Source: Prevotellaceae bacterium
GTDB taxonomy: Bacteria > Bacteroidota > Bacteroidia > Bacteroidales > UBA932
Reading direction: 5' to 3'
Assembly: GCA_031258415.1 (NCBI GenBank)
Contig: JAIRMW010000021.1
Coordinates: forward strand, 1-38,042
Length of the DNA: 38,042 nucleotides
Shown one piece after another: positions 35,851-38,042 of the stretch (position 1 is the first letter of the stretch; every line of letters starts with the position of its first letter). Below the pieces are notes generated by a model. It made no database searches, was not told the DNA's origin, and saw only the letters and a list, made by a program, of their open reading frames with translations. Made by a program: the position numbers and the translations under genes.

Positions 35851-36576
35851 ATGCTCGAAAAACTCACCGCCATCGTTCTGCATACGAAAAAATACAGGGA
35901 AAGCAGCTTGCTGGTCTACGCCTATACCGACGTTTTCGGACGGCAAACCTATATCGTCAACGGCGTGCGTTCCGAAAAGAACAAAGCAGGCCTTGCGCTG
36001 TTCCAGCCCCTGACATGGCTCGACGCCGTAGCAAGCCATCACCCGAAAAGCGAAATCCACCGGCTGCGGGAATACCGCCTGTGGCAACCGCTGCACAGTA
36101 TTCCGTTTGATATTACGAAAAATGCGCTGGCGCTGTTTATCGGCGAAGTACTCTGCAAAACCATTCGCGAGCAGGAACCCAACGCCGAACTGTTCGACTT
36201 CCTCTGCCGCGCCATTCACGATCTGGACGCGCTGGAGCAGGGCGTCGCCAACTTCCATCTGTATTTTCTTGTACATCTCCTCCGCTATGTAGGCTATGCG
36301 CCGGGCAACAACTACTTTCTTGAGACGCCCTATTTCGACGTGCCGTCCGGCGAATTTACGCCCCTGCGCCCCACCCACGACCTGTTCTTCGACCCGCCGC
36401 AAACGCAGCTTTTTGCGACGCTGCTCAACGCCTCGCCCGCCCAACTGTCGCAAATCGCCCTGCACCGCGAACAGCGAAACCGTTTTATCGATAATATGCT
36501 CTCCTTCCTCAATCATCATTTCGATACGCCGGTACCCATACGGTCGGCAGCCGTTTTGCAGGAGGTTTTTAAATAA
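35851..36576 (+). CDS. recO: DNA repair protein RecO
   Basis: RecO, with RecR and RecF, loads RecA onto SSB-covered gapped DNA. The 241-residue protein has the N-terminal OB fold (MLEKLTAIVLHTKKYRESSLLVYAYTD ... GRQTYIVNGVR, about 1-80) and the C-terminal helical domain (ALALFIGEVLCKTIREQEPN, FHLYFLVHLLRYVGYAP, SFLNHHF). I see no four-Cys zinc motif, consistent with many Bacteroidota RecO proteins. It directly follows rdgB on the same strand. A new -7 element begins 21 bases after its stop, so the next gene has its own promoter. Confidence 0.93.
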   Translation: MLEKLTAIVLHTKKYRESSLLVYAYTDVFGRQTYIVNGVRSEKNKAGLALFQPLTWLDAVASHHPKSEIHRLREYRLWQPLHSIPFDITKNALALFIGEVLCKTIREQEPNAELFDFLCRAIHDLDALEQGVANFHLYFLVHLLRYVGYAPGNNYFLETPYFDVPSGEFTPLRPTHDLFFDPPQTQLFATLLNASPAQLSQIALHREQRNRFIDNMLSFLNHHFDTPVPIRSAAVLQEVFK

Positions 36577-36597
36577 CCGTGTTATAAAATTTTCTAC

Positions 36598-36605
36598 TAC
36601 CTTTG
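36598..36605 (+). promoter_or_regulatory. Bacteroidota -7 element for the lytic transglycosylase (TACCTTTG)
   Basis: An exact TAnnTTTG match 60 bases before the ATG at 36666; no TTG at the -33 distance. Leader about 50 bases. Confidence 0.55.
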
Positions 36606-36665
36606 CACGTCGTAATGTAAAAACAACGGACGGCAAACTGTCCATACCGATTAACAGGCTGATTT

Positions 36666-37604
36666 ATGATTCCAAAAAAGTTGAACGCTATTTTAGCATC
36701 CCTCTACGCCTTCCTGCTGCTACCGGCGACGTCGGGCATCTCCAACCCTCCGGTGGTCGGCGGGTTGCCGCAGGACGGAGGCGGCGCGGTATTTTATCAA
36801 ACCATCGCCAACCCGCCACTGCCCGACGCCCTCGAGTTTGCCGGCGAGCCGGTGCCGCTGCATTATTTCGATGTACGCGAAGCGCTGCAACGCGAATTGA
36901 CCGTGCTCTGCTACTGGCATGCCAGCATGATCCACACCCTGCAATTAGCCAACCGGTTTTTCCCGATTATCGAGCCGGTGTTGCGGGAAGAAGGCGTGCC
37001 CGACGATTTCAAATACCTGTGCGTGGCCGAAAGCAATTTGCAACAGGCCGTATCGCCCATGAAAGCCGTCGGGTTCTGGCAATTTCTCGAACAGACAGCC
37101 AAAGAATACGGATTGGAAATCACAGCGGAAATAGACGAACGCTATCATATCGAAAAAGCAACCCGGGCCGCGTGCGCCTACCTCAAAAAAGCCCGTGAGA
37201 AATACGGCAGCTGGTCGATGGCCGCCGCTTCCTACAACACCGGCCAAAAAAACCTCGACCGCTATATTGCACAACAACACCAGACCTCGTACTACAACTT
37301 GCTGTTGCCCGAAGAAACCGGCCGGTACCTGTTTCGGGCGGCCGTCTTCAAACTCATCCACCGCGCCCCCGCACGGTATGGCTTCCACCTACAGCCCGAC
37401 GACCTGTTTAAGCCCCTCCGCTGGACAGAAGTCAAAATCACCGGCGCGATCGACAATTGGGCGGCCTTTGCCGCCGGACACGGCACAAATTATAAAATCT
37501 TCAAATACTTTAACCCCTGGCTCCGCGACGCAGGCCTTGTCAATGCGAATAAAAAGACCTATGTGGTAAAAATTCCGACGCGCGGGTTTCGGGAGTTGGA
37601 GTAG
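36666..37604 (+). CDS. MltD-like membrane-bound lytic transglycosylase (SLT domain)
   Basis: A 312-residue exported protein with an N-terminal signal or anchor segment (LNAILASLYAFLLLPATSG). It carries a goose-lysozyme/SLT-type domain (about residues 105-225) that cleaves peptidoglycan between MurNAc and GlcNAc, leaving a 1,6-anhydro end. The motifs of the family are present: FKYLCVAESNLQQAVSPMKAVGFWQF with the catalytic Glu in AESN (near residue 123), then YHIEKATRAACAYLK and AAASYNTGQKNL. A C-terminal tail of about 70 residues leads into a KTYVVKIP stretch but lacks the full LysM repeats of E. coli MltD, so this is a short form. It has its own promoter. Confidence 0.88.
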   Translation: MIPKKLNAILASLYAFLLLPATSGISNPPVVGGLPQDGGGAVFYQTIANPPLPDALEFAGEPVPLHYFDVREALQRELTVLCYWHASMIHTLQLANRFFPIIEPVLREEGVPDDFKYLCVAESNLQQAVSPMKAVGFWQFLEQTAKEYGLEITAEIDERYHIEKATRAACAYLKKAREKYGSWSMAAASYNTGQKNLDRYIAQQHQTSYYNLLLPEETGRYLFRAAVFKLIHRAPARYGFHLQPDDLFKPLRWTEVKITGAIDNWAAFAAGHGTNYKIFKYFNPWLRDAGLVNANKKTYVVKIPTRGFRELE

Positions 37605-37803
37605 TAGACGATTTTTCCGCGCCGCGCGGAACAGGGAACTTTAGTCCGGCTATGTACTATATATATAATAAGTGTGGGCTAAAGCTCCGGGAACAGGGAG
37701 CGTGTCTTTTCCTGATTTGGGTTGACTGTTTGTCCGTCTTATCGCGAATAAAAGTAGACTCGGATTATACTTATACCTGATATTTGTTTACTCTCGGAGT
37801 CTT

Positions 37804-37860
37804 ATCCCTGACAGGGGTATCCTTCCGGGCTACGCCCTCCGGTCAACCCCTGTCAGGGAT
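37804..37860. repeat. Perfect 15-bp inverted repeat with nested hairpin
   Basis: ATCCCTGACAGGGGT at 37804-37818 is matched exactly by its inverse at 37846-37860. The 27-base interior holds its own GGGC-TAC-GCCC stem. As RNA the whole would fold into one long hairpin on either strand. No T run follows directly. Confidence 0.85.
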
Positions 37861-37861
37861 G

Positions 37862-37891
37862 CAAAGGTACTCCTTTTTCAGCGATATCCAA
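37862..37891 (-). promoter_or_regulatory. Orphan promoter-like pair (TTG - 19 bp - TACCTTTG) next to the 15-bp inverted repeat
   Basis: On the minus strand TTG (37891-37889) and TACCTTTG (37869-37862) are spaced by 19 bases, the Bacteroidota optimum. A start near 37855 would put the inverted repeat at the very 5' end of the RNA. No gene lies downstream on that strand within the window. Confidence 0.5.
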
Positions 37892-37958
37892 GCCTTCCAG
37901 TCGATTTTTTATCGCCATAGCTATCGCCGCCTTGTCCCGCAGGAACGGCCCTTTATTA

Positions 37959-38005
37959 TCCGTATGCTTCAGCATACGGATTGAGCATACGCCGCCACCC
38001 TCCGC
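37959..38005. repeat. Palindromic repeat, copy 2 of the dispersed family
   Basis: A hairpin CCGTATGCT-TC-AGCATACGG (37960-37979) is followed by TTGAGCATACGCC and a CCACCCTCC tail. Read in reverse complement it parallels 24908-24950, with one 3-base insertion and a few substitutions. Confidence 0.7.
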
Positions 38006-38042
38006 ACGGGCGCCGCTATGCGACATGCGGGCGCCGCGGGGG

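Larger units (their letters stand above)
37605..38042. other. Gene-free region with strong palindromes
   Basis: No gene is supported here. The content is: a GC hairpin TTCCGCG-CCG-CGCGGAA just after the transglycosylase; a 9-base stem (37639-37647 with 37676-37684) flanked by two copies of GGAACAGGGA (37628 and 37690); the 15-base inverted repeat at 37804-37860; a minus-strand promoter-like pair; and the second copy of the dispersed palindrome at 37960. Confidence 0.7.

Noticed and set aside
35827-36645. 272-aa minus-strand frame opposite recO
   Set aside because: Fully antisense to recO, whose family motifs are clear. No promoter and no recognisable domain.
37784-37984. 66-aa plus-strand frame in the right-hand spacer
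   Set aside because: It runs through the perfect inverted repeat and the palindrome and shows no coding character.

Overview
The window comes from a member of the phylum Bacteroidota, most likely the order Bacteroidales. The signs are two giant secreted proteins ending in the type B (CHU_C, 'gliding motility-associated') sorting domain of the type IX secretion system (T9SS), a PorP/SprF-family outer-membrane protein directly behind each of them, a short CstA, and the phylum's own promoter signature (-7 TAnnTTTG, often with -33 TTG about 19-20 bases upstream) in front of many of the genes. I cannot name the species.

Layout. 1-437: a 21-bp tandem repeat array, then a possible 45-aa small ORF. 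438-3074 (+): pyrF and a UbiD-family decarboxylase. 3129-7918 (-): cstA, a PhnP-like metallo-hydrolase and mutS2, read in that order. 7943-8745 (-): rplS and tRNA-Arg(ACG), closed by a terminator-like hairpin. 8885-22365 (-): T9SS cargo locus 1, made of a 3610-aa giant, porP/sprF and an OmpA-family beta-propeller protein; it has a near-consensus promoter and an intrinsic terminator. 22581-24607 (-): gcvT and, upstream of it, an unrecognised secreted protein. 24661-25549: a gene-free stretch full of hairpins and short repeats, with a terminator at its right edge. 25550-33811 (-): T9SS cargo locus 2, made of a 2426-aa giant with PKD-like and SprB repeats, abutting its own porP/sprF. 33998-35040 (+): a broken IS3-family element. 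35207-37604 (+): rdgB, recO and a MltD-like lytic transglycosylase. 37605-38042: gene-free DNA with strong palindromes and a minus-strand promoter-like signal.

How the parts fit. The two giant-protein loci take up well over half of the window. Type B cargo such as SprB of Flavobacterium needs a SprF-type partner to be secreted, so each locus looks like a self-contained cargo-plus-partner cassette for a large surface fibre or adhesin. Locus 1 also has an OmpA-like protein that could tie the assembly to peptidoglycan. The core T9SS genes (porK/L/M/N, sov/sprA, porV and so on) are not in the window. The rest is housekeeping: pyrimidine synthesis, decarboxylation, DNA repair and nucleotide-pool cleaning, peptide or pyruvate uptake, ribosome, glycine cleavage and cell-wall turnover.

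The most novel-looking content is the first giant. Its N-terminal two thirds hold 17 modules of about 130 residues, each marked by a C-x(12-16)-C pair. They are organised from module 6 on as a three-module super-repeat of about 1.2 kb. A separate block of about 1.3 kb is duplicated in tandem in its Ig-like C-terminal part.
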